Numbered from the stretch's first letter, positions 53,133-63,032 are shown. The stretch is 64,000 bases of DNA from Comamonas thiooxydans (GCF_000964545.1 NZ_BBVD01000008.1:124001-188000), one strand, 5' to 3'. Translations and numbers: made by a program. The notes: a model not told the origin generated them from the letters alone.

Positions 53133-53204
53133 CTTTGGCACAAATTTGCGCCATCTTTGGCACAAAGTAGCACAGGCTTTGGCACCAAGGCTGACAAATT
53201 GGCA
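53133..53204. repeat. phased TTGGCA repeats (four copies, spacing 22, 22, 20)
   Basis: CTTTGGCAC occurs at 53133, 53155 and 53177, exactly 22 bases apart, and a fourth TTGGCA starts at 53199. The first copy also pairs with GCGCCA as an imperfect palindrome. Spacing of about two helix turns suggests protein binding on one face of the DNA. Confidence 0.6.
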
Positions 53205-53527
53205 AGCGATCACGTACTCGAATGTGTTGTTTTATCACCCATCGACCAGTCTCCGTTGACGATGGGGGCGTTGGATGGATGCGTTGACCAGTTGACCTCC
53301 AACCGGGAGCACTGGCAAGAACAGGCCTTTAGCTGCCCTGTAGGTTTCTGCTGAAAAGGAGTCCTGCAAAACCATATGGGTCACTTCTGACTGAGCGGCT
53401 CAAGTCGGCTTACCGCGAGCGCCGAACGAATGCTTTGTGGGCACTCAATAGGATGGCTTCTGGTCACACCTAGCCAATCGCTCCATACCTTTGAATAAGA
53501 CGTCGTGCAGTACGAGACGCTTCAGTA

Positions 53528-53559
53528 CCTGCTTGTCTCTAAACCTGCTTGTCTCTAAA
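53528..53559. repeat. perfect 16-bp tandem duplication
   Basis: CCTGCTTGTCTCTAAA is present twice in direct tandem. It lies about 175 bases before the H-NS gene. It may be a chance slippage product. Confidence 0.6.
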
Positions 53560-53734
53560 GCTCATCTTATTTTTTGTGTGCGCCTGAGCTTTTGGAGTTG
53601 ACGTACCTCAAACCAAGACACAATGTACGCGGTCACTTTCGATTGAAAGTGAACCAACTGCATAAACGACGTATCTCATGTATGGGTGCATCCCTTTAGT
53701 GCTGGTTCATAACTTTACATAGGACCTCTTTTAG

Positions 53735-54028
53735 ATGAGTACACATTCTTATAAGGATTTGTTGGCGCAACGCGAGGCTCTTGAGCAGCAGATTGCTGCC
53801 GCCCGCAAGACCGAAGTCGCAGACGCGGTGCAAAAAATCAAAGGCTTGATCGAGGCTTTCGGACTGACACAGGATGATGTCTTCCCTGCCGCCAAGCAAA
53901 AACAAAAACGCGAGGCTGGCTCTGTGGCTCCAAAATATCGTGACCCAACCACAGGCCAGACTTGGTCCGGTCGAGGAAAGCCTCCGAACTGGATCAAAGA
54001 TCAAGATCGTTCTCAGTTTGAGATTTGA
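53735..54028 (+). CDS. H-NS family nucleoid protein
   Basis: 97 residues, the short betaproteobacterial type. The N-terminal coiled-coil oligomerisation part starts 'YKDLLAQREALEQQIAAARK' and the C-terminal DNA-binding part reads 'YRDPTTGQTWSGRGKPPNWI', the classical family signature. It binds AT-rich DNA and silences foreign genes. It lies in an AT-richer stretch of the window and is followed directly by a terminator. Confidence 0.95.
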   Translation: MSTHSYKDLLAQREALEQQIAAARKTEVADAVQKIKGLIEAFGLTQDDVFPAAKQKQKREAGSVAPKYRDPTTGQTWSGRGKPPNWIKDQDRSQFEI

Positions 54029-54053
54029 AAGTGGCCCTAGCGGCCACTTTTTA
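54029..54053 (+). terminator. terminator of the H-NS gene
   Basis: An 8-bp stem AAGTGGCC / GGCCACTT with a short loop and a T-run, starting right after the stop codon. Confidence 0.8.
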
Positions 54054-55167
54054 TTTCTCCCGACTGCCGCAGCGACCGGTCTTGCTCGCCCACTTGCGAT
54101 TCTTTCAACACTGCCTCGGCTGGCTCCTCGCTCTTGGCCCGGTTTTAAATCGCCAATTCGCCACATTCGCGCTGATTCGCATCGCCGCCAACCGCGCACT
54201 CCCGCCGCCGGGCTTCCATCTCAAAGTCCTTGAAGCATCCCCGGATTGCAGAATCCGGTCGTTGATGCTGATGGCGGCCTTGCCTTTGATTTTCCAGAGC
54301 TTTTCAGCCCTCAGCTCGTACTGCCCCTACTCGAACGACACACCATGTGTCTTCAGTCTCCCTGCGGATGTGCCGTGCCGTACCGTATCGATCCATCTGT
54401 GCCCAAGCAAGCTGCTCAATGTAAGCGTCGCCTGTCATTCACAGAATGCCGCTGATAGGTTCACAGCCACGCCGTGAGCGAAGCCACATTCAGCGGGCTG
54501 CGACAAGGGACTTGCTCACATGTCCAAGCAGGGCTTTCGGCCCAAGTCCAGAAACTTCAAGTCATTTGGCCAGCCCGAGAAGATCAAGTCGCTCAGGAGG
54601 AAGCCGGATGCAGCGATAGCCTCGCCACCTCGCTCGCTTTCGTGTGCCGAACCCTAGTCGAACACCACTCCTGAAAACTGCTCAGTCTTCAATCAAAGCT
54701 GGGCGTTTTTATAACGTTCTCCAAATTGATATGGCTCAAGAATTCAAAAGAAAAAAGCGAGCTCTTCTAGAGGCTCCACCGTAAAAATGCGCGGCAAATT
54801 GAATTCAGCATTTGTGTAATGCGTCTTGATCGTATCAAAAACGCTGAAAAAGAACGCTATTTATCTGCTGACTACTGAATATCACATTGCTCTGCCGAAC
54901 TAGCAAAGAGACGCGTCAAGAGCAACCGACACACAGAATTTCGCAAATTTCAACTCCCCGGCAATGTGAACCAATGACAACAAATGAAACAAATCGCATA
55001 TTGTTTGTATATTTGAGCTTGTATACCTCAGTTTGCATGTTGATGGACCCTGCACACTCCTCCTATCCGGAGTGTCTGGATCCCTTGCATGGATGGTGAT
55101 GTCAGCCTAGGCCAGCGGCAAGTGAAAATGGCTTGTGCGGCCTGCATCTAGCGTAGGAGCGCGTTCT
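54054..55167. other. long region without a convincing gene
   Basis: About 1.1 kb. Frames of up to 150 codons occur but have no recognisable family, start signals or consistent codon use. A 41-codon frame at 54974-55099 (starting MTTNETNRILFVYLSLY) lies just before the GGDEF/EAL gene and could be a leader peptide, with little support. The part at 54.7-55.0 kb is AT-rich and likely holds the promoter of the next gene. Confidence 0.45.
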
Positions 55168-58100
55168 ATGGTGCGGAGGTCTAGTTTCGAGTCTAAGGTT
55201 GTCACAGCATTTGGAACAGCCGCGCTGGTAGTGATCGCGATGGCACTATCGACGTGGGAAGTTGCAAATGATGCAGCCAAAGCCGCCCAAATGGTGACAC
55301 ATGCACACCAGTTGCTCAACAATATAGATCGCGTCAGAGGCTATTCTCTCCAATCTGAACTAACCACTCAAAATTTCCGTCTGACAGGTAATGCCGAGCA
55401 TATTGCCGAGCGAAATGCAGCGATGGCTGAGCGAGAGCTTTCGCTGGAAAAAATACGGCAACTAACGATCGATAATCCAGATCAACAACGTCGCTGGACA
55501 GAGCTGCGTAAAGTCATTGACCAGCGCATGGCAGCTGCACGCCAAATTGAAAAATTGCGCAATACCCAAGGTCAGAAGGCAGCAAATGCATTTGCTGCCG
55601 CAACTACGCTTGCATCCACGCGTTTGCGCACCTATGAATTGCTGAGCGAGATGGATACCGAGGCGCGCCTGCGACTCGCTCTGGAAGAGGCCGAGCACAA
55701 GCAAGCGCGTCATAAGCTGGTGATGGCTGGAGCATTGGTCGCTGTGGCACTTATCTTGCTATTGGGTTCCTCCTATTTTCTGATAAGACGTCAATTGCGC
55801 GAAACAGAAGCGAGTCAGCGTGCTCTGGCTGACAATGAAGAAAGCCTTGTGACTACCTTGCACTCGATCGGCGATGCAGTACTCGCAACAGACACTGAAG
55901 GGCGAATCACTCGCATGAATTCAGTGGCCGAACAGCTCACAGGCTGGAGTATTAATGAGGCTCAAGGCCGTTCTATCGGGGAAGTATTCAATATCATTCA
56001 TGAGCAGACCCGCGAGCCTGCTCATATTCCTGTAGCAACGGTGTTAGCCACCGGGGAAGTGCAGGTACTTGCCGACTACACCTCAATCATTGCCAGAGAT
56101 GGCACCGAACGTCCAATCTCTGATAGCGCCGCCCCCATCCGCGATTCCAAAGGCCAACTACGAGGTGCTGTACTAGTCTTTCGGGACGTTACTTTGGAGC
56201 GAAAGGCACAACGGATCATCCGTGAGCAAAACGCGTCACTTGAAGCTGACGTGCACCAACGCACTTTGCAATGGCATGAGATTCAAAGCCATTTGCACAA
56301 CGTCATCAGCGCCGTTCCGGCGCTGATTGCCTACGTTAATGCACAACAGCACTACGAGTACGTCAACACTCAGTACCGGGAGTGCTTTGCACCTGACCGC
56401 GATGACATCACGGGTGAGTCGGTAAGAAAAATCCTCGGAGAGGAACGCTATGTTGTTGCCAATGACTTGATTGGCAAGGTCCTCGCAGGAGAGCCGCAAA
56501 CATATGATTGGCAGCCCTTTCCAGGAGTTTGGCAGACTATTCAGTATGTTCCCAAACACCAAGCCGATGGAACGGTTGCTGGCTATTACGTATTGGGCAC
56601 CGATATTACTGAGCGCAAGCACTATGAAGAACGTATCCAGACGCTCAATGGGGAACTTGAACAACGAGTGCATGAGTTAGAGCATATTGGCCGCGGACTG
56701 CGAACCTTGAGCGCCGGTAATCGCACCATGTTACGAGCCAGCGAAGAACAGAGTCTGCTTGAAAACATGTGCCGAGCCATCGTGGCTGCAGGAGGCTATG
56801 GCATGGCTGCCGTCTGGTATTCGGGTAACGAGCCAGATCAACAACTACGTCCGATGGCCGAGTGCAATTATCCAGGCGGTATAGAAGCACTTCGCAGCCT
56901 AGGACTCATAGCAGCCGATACGGAGCTAGGCCAAAGCCTGACATCTAGCGCAATTCGCAGCGGCAAGGTTCAATTTGTCCGAGACATGCGCGTAGATTCC
57001 AACCATGTTCGATGGAGCGACAAGCTTGGTGAACTTAAATCAGGTGTATCTTGCCCTTTATTGGTTGAGGGCGAAGTCATTGGTGCACTATCCATTTATG
57101 ACACCGAACCAGACGCGTTCGGCGAAGATGAAATCGCATTGCTGACCGAGTCAGCGGACGATCTAGCCTTTGGCATTTCCATTCTGCGTACACGCTCAGA
57201 GCAACTACGTGTACAAGCAGAGATGAATCATATGCTGCGCCATGATCCCTTGACTGGACTACCCAATTCGATTGAATTCAGGGAAGTTCTGACTGCGAAA
57301 ATTGAAGAACGCTCTTCACATCCAGAACCAATCGCGGCTTTGCAATTCAATATTGAACGCCTTCGAGAAATCAACGAGGTGCTAGGTTTCTCTAATGGGG
57401 ACCAGATTCTTAGAGACTTCGGAGAGCGCCTAAGGCAAAGCATTCCTGATTCTGCACATATTGCGCGTTTACGCGGAGACGAATTCGCAGTATTAGCACC
57501 CACTCTGGATAGAGGTTCCGCCATAGCCTTGGCCGAAGAATTGGAAAAAAACATCTCCCGCCCTTTCCCGATCGCAGATATTGAATTGGATGTCAGCGCA
57601 AGAGCTGGCATAGCTTTGTTTCCCGAACACGGCACAACTGCCGATGAACTATTGCGTCAAATGGGAAAGGCCACCCATCAAGCCAAGGCCCGCGGATTGA
57701 GCCAGTGCGTATTCGACCCGTCGCATCAGAAAAATCAAGCGGGACGCTTGACCATGGCAGGGGAACTTCGGCGAGCCATTGCAGGCAACCAGCTGCGACT
57801 ATTTTTACAGCCAAAAGTTGATTTTTCCTCCGGGCAAATCTGTGGAGCAGAGGCCTTGGTACGCTGGATGCATCCGCTTAAAGGCCTAATTCCTCCCGGA
57901 TTGTTTATCGACCTGGCTGAGCAAACAGGCCTGATCAAGCCTTTGACGGAATGGGTCATTGTCGCAGCCCTTGATCTGCTGCAGAGCTGGCAGGCAAAAG
58001 GTTGTGCTGTTCCTATAGCAATCAATCTCTCCGCGCGAAACTTCAGAGATGAGCAGCTTTTCGCCAAATATCGCCAATGGCATTCAGAGCGCTCTGTGTC

Positions 58101-58545
58101 AACCGGACTATTGGAAATCGAGATTACGGAAAGCACCGTAATGGAGCATGCTGAATATGCTCTACGAGCACTGAGTGAGATGAGCGATGCTGGGATTCCT
58201 CTTTATGTGGATGATTTTGGAACAGGGTACTCCTCATTGAGCTATCTACAAAAACTACCAGTAGATTACATCAAGATCGATCAGTCATTCGTTTCTGCAA
58301 TGCATCGCGATCGGGATTCTGCCACGATTGTGCGCTCCACCATTGATCTCATACATGATCTTGGACGGAAGACAGTTGCCGAAGGTGTGGAGACCAAAGA
58401 GCACTGGGATCTGCTCAAGGATCTTGGCTGTGATATCGCACAAGGCTACTACATCGCTAAACCTATGCCTTCCAGCGATTTCCAGCAATGGGCCGAAGAT
58501 TTCACAAAATGCCAATTACGGGATAAATCATCTTTTTCGGGATAG
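55168..58545 (+). CDS. membrane PAS/GAF/GGDEF/EAL cyclic-di-GMP phosphodiesterase
   Basis: 1125 residues from the ATG at 55168, which has a perfect AGGAG eight bases upstream. Membrane segments at about 11-29 and 185-205 enclose a helical periplasmic sensor of CHASE3-like size. Then come PAS (about 220-340), a second PAS with PAC (about 370-480), GAF (about 510-650), GGDEF (about 680-840) and EAL (about 855-1105). The GGDEF motif reads R-G-D-E-F (769-773), so cyclase activity is doubtful. The EAL domain keeps 'GAEALVRW' (Glu 895), 'EITEST', 'DDFGTGYSSL' and 'AEGVET', so it should hydrolyse c-di-GMP. Base composition is lower in GC than neighbouring genes. Confidence 0.93.
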   Translation: MVRRSSFESKVVTAFGTAALVVIAMALSTWEVANDAAKAAQMVTHAHQLLNNIDRVRGYSLQSELTTQNFRLTGNAEHIAERNAAMAERELSLEKIRQLTIDNPDQQRRWTELRKVIDQRMAAARQIEKLRNTQGQKAANAFAAATTLASTRLRTYELLSEMDTEARLRLALEEAEHKQARHKLVMAGALVAVALILLLGSSYFLIRRQLRETEASQRALADNEESLVTTLHSIGDAVLATDTEGRITRMNSVAEQLTGWSINEAQGRSIGEVFNIIHEQTREPAHIPVATVLATGEVQVLADYTSIIARDGTERPISDSAAPIRDSKGQLRGAVLVFRDVTLERKAQRIIREQNASLEADVHQRTLQWHEIQSHLHNVISAVPALIAYVNAQQHYEYVNTQYRECFAPDRDDITGESVRKILGEERYVVANDLIGKVLAGEPQTYDWQPFPGVWQTIQYVPKHQADGTVAGYYVLGTDITERKHYEERIQTLNGELEQRVHELEHIGRGLRTLSAGNRTMLRASEEQSLLENMCRAIVAAGGYGMAAVWYSGNEPDQQLRPMAECNYPGGIEALRSLGLIAADTELGQSLTSSAIRSGKVQFVRDMRVDSNHVRWSDKLGELKSGVSCPLLVEGEVIGALSIYDTEPDAFGEDEIALLTESADDLAFGISILRTRSEQLRVQAEMNHMLRHDPLTGLPNSIEFREVLTAKIEERSSHPEPIAALQFNIERLREINEVLGFSNGDQILRDFGERLRQSIPDSAHIARLRGDEFAVLAPTLDRGSAIALAEELEKNISRPFPIADIELDVSARAGIALFPEHGTTADELLRQMGKATHQAKARGLSQCVFDPSHQKNQAGRLTMAGELRRAIAGNQLRLFLQPKVDFSSGQICGAEALVRWMHPLKGLIPPGLFIDLAEQTGLIKPLTEWVIVAALDLLQSWQAKGCAVPIAINLSARNFRDEQLFAKYRQWHSERSVSTGLLEIEITESTVMEHAEYALRALSEMSDAGIPLYVDDFGTGYSSLSYLQKLPVDYIKIDQSFVSAMHRDRDSATIVRSTIDLIHDLGRKTVAEGVETKEHWDLLKDLGCDIAQGYYIAKPMPSSDFQQWAEDFTKCQLRDKSSFSG

Positions 58546-59138
58546 CCAATTACATGAAATCACGCACCTACCAACAAAAAAAAGACTCATAAATCTCATA
58601 GATAGGCCTGAAATTTCATGCCAACAAATTCAATAAATTCAGCCGATAACCAATTAACCTATAGCGAGAAAATAATCCCACGGTTGCAAGGCTCGCTCCT
58701 TTTCCCCGAGCTTCGCACATTCATAGCTCAATACATTTTCACTGCCAACCTCATACGAGCTTGCATTTTTTCAAACTTATAATCTTCAGGCATCTATTTG
58801 CTTTAAATGATATTCAAAGGTCGAAACCAAAAGCAACTGCCGACCTTATTGCTTCCGGCCTCAGACTGAATTCCAAGCACACAAGAAGCGCTTCAAATGC
58901 GCACCACGCAAAAAAGTAAGTACGCCAGTGGCGCTATGCTGATCACTATCGTCTGTGGATTCAACTGGACAATGCAACACAATGACTGCCTCTGGCGCAA
59001 GGAGTGCTGGCATGAAGCAAAGACTGCGGATTTACTACACTGGAAATCCAAAGAGCCGCACTTTGTACCCAAGCAGTCATTCCCCAACAACCGCTATCAG
59101 TCCGACCTCGCTGCCCAATTCACTTACCTCGGACTACT
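58546..59138. other. AT-rich intergenic region, no supported gene
   Basis: About 590 bases after the GGDEF/EAL gene. Short frames exist but none has family likeness or a good start. No clear terminator is seen after the GGDEF/EAL gene. Confidence 0.4.
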
Positions 59139-59720
59139 ATGCCTGCCACCATGACACCTGACCAATATCTTGCGCATTTGCAGGCTGTGTATGCTGCATT
59201 CCAGCTACGCTTTCACCCCTTGCCGCCGGCCAGCGAACAGGATCTGGCCGCTTTGGCCGCCGCGCTGGGGCCTCTGGATACCGATCTTGCCGCATTCTGG
59301 CGCCTGACTGCGGGCAGCAGCACCGACAGCACCCAGCCCCTGTTTCAGCGGCCAGGCTTTGTGGATGCACTGGACCTTCTCACGCCGTCGCAGGCCATGG
59401 CCCAGGCACTCCGCATGGAAAAGCGGGCCCAGCGCATGTGGGATCTGGCCGGCCCCGCGTCCCAGGACCCTCGCCTGAGCGGGCGCTGGTGGCACGCCGG
59501 CTGGCAGCCGTTTGCCAGCTTCTATGGCGACATCGTGCTGATGGCCGATCATCATCCCGGTCCCGAAGGACAGCGCGGCCAGATCATTGCCTATGTGCAC
59601 GACCCCGACCAGATCTACTGGATTGCCCCCAGCTTCTCAGCCTATCTTCAAGCGTCCGCCGACTCGATTGACGATGACAGAGAAGAATTTTTGAATGGAC
59701 CACTGGACGAGCAGGAATGA
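59139..59720 (+). CDS. SMI1/KNR4-family protein
   Basis: 193 residues. The SMI1/KNR4 fold shows as 'PPASEQDLAALAAALGPLDTDLAAFWRLTAGSS' (part) and 'WQPFASFYGDIVLMADHHPG', 'GQIIAYVHDPDQIYWIAPSF' (parts). Such proteins are often immunity proteins of contact-dependent or polymorphic toxins, but many stand alone, and no toxin gene is next to it. Confidence 0.85.
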   Translation: MPATMTPDQYLAHLQAVYAAFQLRFHPLPPASEQDLAALAAALGPLDTDLAAFWRLTAGSSTDSTQPLFQRPGFVDALDLLTPSQAMAQALRMEKRAQRMWDLAGPASQDPRLSGRWWHAGWQPFASFYGDIVLMADHHPGPEGQRGQIIAYVHDPDQIYWIAPSFSAYLQASADSIDDDREEFLNGPLDEQE

Positions 59721-59733
59721 GCGGAGCTCTGAG

Positions 59734-60594
59734 CTACGCCCCAGCCTGAAAGCAGTAACTGGACAGCGTGGCCGAGTCCATGAAGGCCTCTTCAAAGTAA
59801 ATGCGGCGGGCCAGGTCCTGCTCGGCCGCCCCCACCACCACCATCAGCGGCAGCAGATGCTCCTCCCGCGGATGGGCCATACGCGCGCCGGGGGCCCGAT
59901 CCCAATCGGCCAGCCGCTGGCTGCGCGCGGCAGGTGTCATCTGCATCAGCGTCTCGGCCAACCAATCGTCAAACAGCTTGGAAGGCGCCCGCCCCACGGG
60001 GCCGAAGCTACGCATATTGTGATAGCTGGAGCCGCTGCCAATGATGAGAACACCCTCGTCACGCAACGGGGCCAGCGCACTGCCCACGGCCAAGTGTTCT
60101 GCAGCATTCAGATTGCTGCGCAGGCTGAGCTGAAGCACGGGCACATCGGCCTGCGGATAGATCACAGCCATGGGCACAAACATGCCATGGTCGTAGCCGC
60201 GCTGGTCGTCAGCCCGCACGTCCTCTCCAGCCTGCGCCAGCAACTGCTGCACCCTGCCTGCCAGCTCAGACGAGCCGGGCGCACGGTAATGCAGGTTATA
60301 GGTGTGCGACGGAAAGCCGCCATAGTCATACAGCATGCCAGGATGGGCGGCACTCTGCACGGTGAAAACCGGCTCCTCCCAATGGGCGGAGATCAGCAAC
60401 ACGGCCCTGGGCCTGCGCGCCAGTTGGCGCGGAATATTGCGCAAGCCCTCTGCCATCTGCGAATGCCAGTCGTGCATCTCGGGCACCCAGGGCCAGGGGC
60501 CGGCTCCATGGCAGAGAAAGTACACGGGCATGCGAGCGCCTGCCTCCATCAACCCGGAAACCGCCTGACCGTCCAGGCCTTCACGCTCCTCCAT
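59734..60594 (-). CDS. LigB-type extradiol dioxygenase (DODA/YgiD family)
   Basis: About 286 residues. The start at 60594 is chosen because GGGAGAG lies six bases before its ATG; starts at 60609 and 60531 are also possible. Class III extradiol features: 'MPVYFLCHGAGPWPW', 'LLISAHWEE', 'YDYGGFP', 'GYDHGMFVPM' and 'IIGSGSSYHNM', with the His set that binds zinc or iron. Family members include plant DOPA dioxygenase and E. coli YgiD. The substrate here is not known. Confidence 0.9.
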   Translation of the reverse strand: MEEREGLDGQAVSGLMEAGARMPVYFLCHGAGPWPWVPEMHDWHSQMAEGLRNIPRQLARRPRAVLLISAHWEEPVFTVQSAAHPGMLYDYGGFPSHTYNLHYRAPGSSELAGRVQQLLAQAGEDVRADDQRGYDHGMFVPMAVIYPQADVPVLQLSLRSNLNAAEHLAVGSALAPLRDEGVLIIGSGSSYHNMRSFGPVGRAPSKLFDDWLAETLMQMTPAARSQRLADWDRAPGARMAHPREEHLLPLMVVVGAAEQDLARRIYFEEAFMDSATLSSYCFQAGA

Positions 60595-60697
60595 GCCAGA
60601 CTCTCCCATGCATCAATAGGTCATCAAAAACATAGCCGCCTGCGCTTTTCCCATCAAAACTGGAGACCTAAAGCTCCTCATTCTTAGCAGACATGCA

Positions 60698-60725
60698 TAA
60701 AAAAACCTCCTTGCGGAGGTTTTTT
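60698..60725 (-). terminator. terminator of sodB
   Basis: A stem AAAACCTCC / GGAGGTTTT with loop TTGC, and T-runs on both strands, so it may also act in the other direction. Confidence 0.88.
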
Positions 60726-60780
60726 GCCAACGATCAGGTCCGAACCGTGCAGCCGCAGACCTGATGCCGCATTGCCGTGA

Positions 60781-61368
60781 TCAGGCAGCGAAGTTGGCTT
60801 CGGCGAACTTCCAGTTCACCAGCTTTTCCAGGAAGGTTTCGACAAACTTGGGACGCAGGTTGCGGTAGTCGATGTAGTAAGCGTGTTCCCACACGTCCAC
60901 GGTCAGCAGCGCCTTGTCGGCGGTGGTCAGGGGGGTACCGGCAGCGCCCATGTTGACGATGTCCACGGAACCGTCGGCCTTCTTCACCAGCCAGGTCCAG
61001 CCGGAACCGAAGTTGCCGACAGCGGAAGCCACGAAAGCCTTCTTGAACTCGGCGTAGGAGCCCCACTTCTTGTTGATGGCATCAGCCAGAGCGCCTGTAG
61101 GTTCTGCTCCGCCGTTGGGGGTCATGCAGTTCCAGAAGAAAGTGTGGTTCCAGATCTGGGCAGCGTTGTTGTAGATACCGCCGGAAGACTTCTTGACGAC
61201 TTCTTCCAGATCCATGTTTTCGAATTCAGTGCCCTTTTGCAGGTTGTTCAGGTTCACCACATAGGCGTTATGGTGCTTGCCATGGTGGAATTCCAGAGTT
61301 TCCTGGCTGTAACCGAACGGAGCCAGTGCATCGATAGCGTATGGCAGGGGGGGCAGAGTGCGTTCCAT
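60781..61368 (-). CDS. sodB: SodB, iron-type superoxide dismutase
   Basis: 195 residues from the ATG at 61368. Metal ligands appear in 'EFHHGKHHNAYV', 'NHTFFWNCM' and 'DVWEHAYYIDYRN'. The 'AAQIWNHTFFW' stretch with Gln and 'GSGWTWLV' point to the iron type. It removes superoxide in the cytoplasm. The neighbourhood sodB - xseA - exbB-like is common in Burkholderiales. The open frame extends upstream, without family likeness. Confidence 0.95.
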   Translation of the reverse strand: MERTLPPLPYAIDALAPFGYSQETLEFHHGKHHNAYVVNLNNLQKGTEFENMDLEEVVKKSSGGIYNNAAQIWNHTFFWNCMTPNGGAEPTGALADAINKKWGSYAEFKKAFVASAVGNFGSGWTWLVKKADGSVDIVNMGAAGTPLTTADKALLTVDVWEHAYYIDYRNLRPKFVETFLEKLVNWKFAEANFAA

Positions 61369-61685
61369 GATGGTTTTCCTCGTGGTTGAAATTTTTTGGG
61401 GACCGTCCAGTGCCAAGGCGCCTGAGCGGTAACCGCTGTGCCGGCCGGCACATTGCTGTACTACAGACGTCAAGTATTGCACTAACCGAACCATTGTAGA
61501 AAGAACTGAGTGGCTGCGCGCCACTCATCAGGACTATTGCGCACGGAGCCAAAAGCATGCGCTCACGGCTTACAGCGCATGAACACTGGCCCCTGTTGCA
61601 TTGCCTGCGCAGATTGCAAAAGAGTTCTGATGAAGAACCCGGTTAGCGTGCAGGTGTTTTGAGGCCAGCTTGTGGCTGGCGAGCA

Positions 61686-63032
61686 TCAAAGCAGGCGCGG
61701 CTGAGTGACCACCACATCCACCGCCCCGTCCGACAACTGAGCCTTCAACGCCGCTCCCGGAACGGCCTGCCTGACCTGGGTCACAGCCCTTCCCTGCTCA
61801 TCCGTCAGCAAGGCATAGCCGCGCTGCAGCACCAGGCGCGGATCCAGCAGTTGCAAGCGCAGGTCGATACGATCAAGCGCTTGCTTTTGCTGCTCCAGAT
61901 TGCGCTGGAAGATAATGGGAAAATTGACCTGTAGCGCTTGCTGGTTCTGCGCAATCCGCTGCAACTTCAATAGCATGGAGTGGCGCAGGCGCTGGGCCTG
62001 ACGGCTGAGCTGCAGCTGGTTGCGCGCCAACTGCTCGCTGGGCCGCCCCAAACGCTGTGCAGCGATATCCAGGCGCTGGGCCTGGCGGTCCAGCACACGC
62101 TGCACCGCGTTGTCCATGCGGTCCTGGGCCAGAGCCAGCGCACCCAGCCAGACCTCGCGCGGCTGGGCTGCCAACTCGGCCGCAGCCGTGGGCGTGGGCG
62201 CACGCAGGTCGGCGCAAAAGTCGGCAATGGTGAAGTCGGTTTCGTGACCCACGCCGCTGATCAGCGGCACCGGGCTTTGCACAATGGTGCGCGCCAGTTG
62301 TTCGTCGTTAAAGGCCCACAGGTCTTCCAGCGAGCCGCCACCGCGCACCAGCAAGATGGTGTCTATCACCGGCTGCCGTGCAGATTCAACACGAAAATCG
62401 CCGCTTGCCTCATTTCCCTCTTGCGCCAGGCGATACAGTTTTGATAGCGCCTGCACAAGCGACTGCGGCGCCTGGGGCCCCTGTACCAGGGCAGGAACAA
62501 TTACCACCGGGATATGCGGCACGCGGCGGCGCAACGCCGTCACCACATCGTGCAAGGCTGCCGCCCCCAGGGAAGTGACCAGGCCAATACCGCGCGGCAA
62601 AGGCGGCAGCGGCCTCTTGCGCGCAGGGTCGAACAGTCCCTCTGACTCCAGCCGGGCCTTGAGGCGCAGAAACTGCTCGAACAAGGCCCCCTGTCCGGCT
62701 CGCTGCATGCTCTCCACCACCAGTTGCAGATCGCCACGCTGCTCGTAGACGCCTAGACGCCCTCTGACTTCGACCAGCTCGCCATCACGTGGCGAGAAAC
62801 CGACCTGCTCGGCCGCACGACGGAACATGGCACAGCGAATCTGCCCGCTCGCGTCCTTGAGGTTGAAATAGCAATGCCCGCTGGCAGCGCGCGAAAAGCC
62901 ACTGAGCTCGCCGCGCACGGCCACCGGATTGAAGCGCGCCTGCAAGGCATCGCCAATGGCGTGGCATAGCGCGCCAACTTCCCACACATGCGGCGTGGCT
63001 GCTGAGTTTGGACGTTCAAACATTGAATTCAT
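61686..63032 (-). CDS. xseA: XseA, exodeoxyribonuclease VII large subunit
   Basis: 448 residues, normal length. An N-terminal OB-fold ('VRGELSGFSRAASGHCYFNLKDASGQIRCAMFR' in part) is followed by the catalytic region with 'RPLPPLPRGIGLVTSLGAAALHD' (part), 'ILLVRGGGSLEDLWAFN' and 'VISGVGHETDFTIADF'-type sequence ('LISGVGHETDFTIADF'). The C-terminal half is a long coiled coil. With XseB it degrades single-stranded DNA from both ends. Confidence 0.95.
   Translation of the reverse strand: MNSMFERPNSAATPHVWEVGALCHAIGDALQARFNPVAVRGELSGFSRAASGHCYFNLKDASGQIRCAMFRRAAEQVGFSPRDGELVEVRGRLGVYEQRGDLQLVVESMQRAGQGALFEQFLRLKARLESEGLFDPARKRPLPPLPRGIGLVTSLGAAALHDVVTALRRRVPHIPVVIVPALVQGPQAPQSLVQALSKLYRLAQEGNEASGDFRVESARQPVIDTILLVRGGGSLEDLWAFNDEQLARTIVQSPVPLISGVGHETDFTIADFCADLRAPTPTAAAELAAQPREVWLGALALAQDRMDNAVQRVLDRQAQRLDIAAQRLGRPSEQLARNQLQLSRQAQRLRHSMLLKLQRIAQNQQALQVNFPIIFQRNLEQQKQALDRIDLRLQLLDPRLVLQRGYALLTDEQGRAVTQVRQAVPGAALKAQLSDGAVDVVVTQPRLL

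Larger units (their letters stand above)
52815..53734. other. long intergenic region with phased repeats
   Basis: About 920 bases without a supported gene between the monomeric isocitrate dehydrogenase and the H-NS gene. It has a T-rich patch near 53.03 kb, the TTGGCA repeats at 53133-53204 and a 16-bp tandem duplication at 53528-53559. Both promoters must be here. Confidence 0.5.

Noticed and set aside
54025..54477. 150-codon frame after the H-NS gene
   Set aside because: It starts inside hns, runs through its terminator and shows no recognisable fold or start signal.
58897..59154. 85-codon frame before the SMI1-like gene
   Set aside because: No ribosome binding site, Trp/Cys/His-rich composition without a pattern, and overlap with the next gene start.
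59139..59720. SMI1/KNR4 protein as an immunity gene of a toxin system
   Set aside because: No large toxin, Rhs, CdiA or VgrG gene is seen on either side; stand-alone SMI1 proteins are common.
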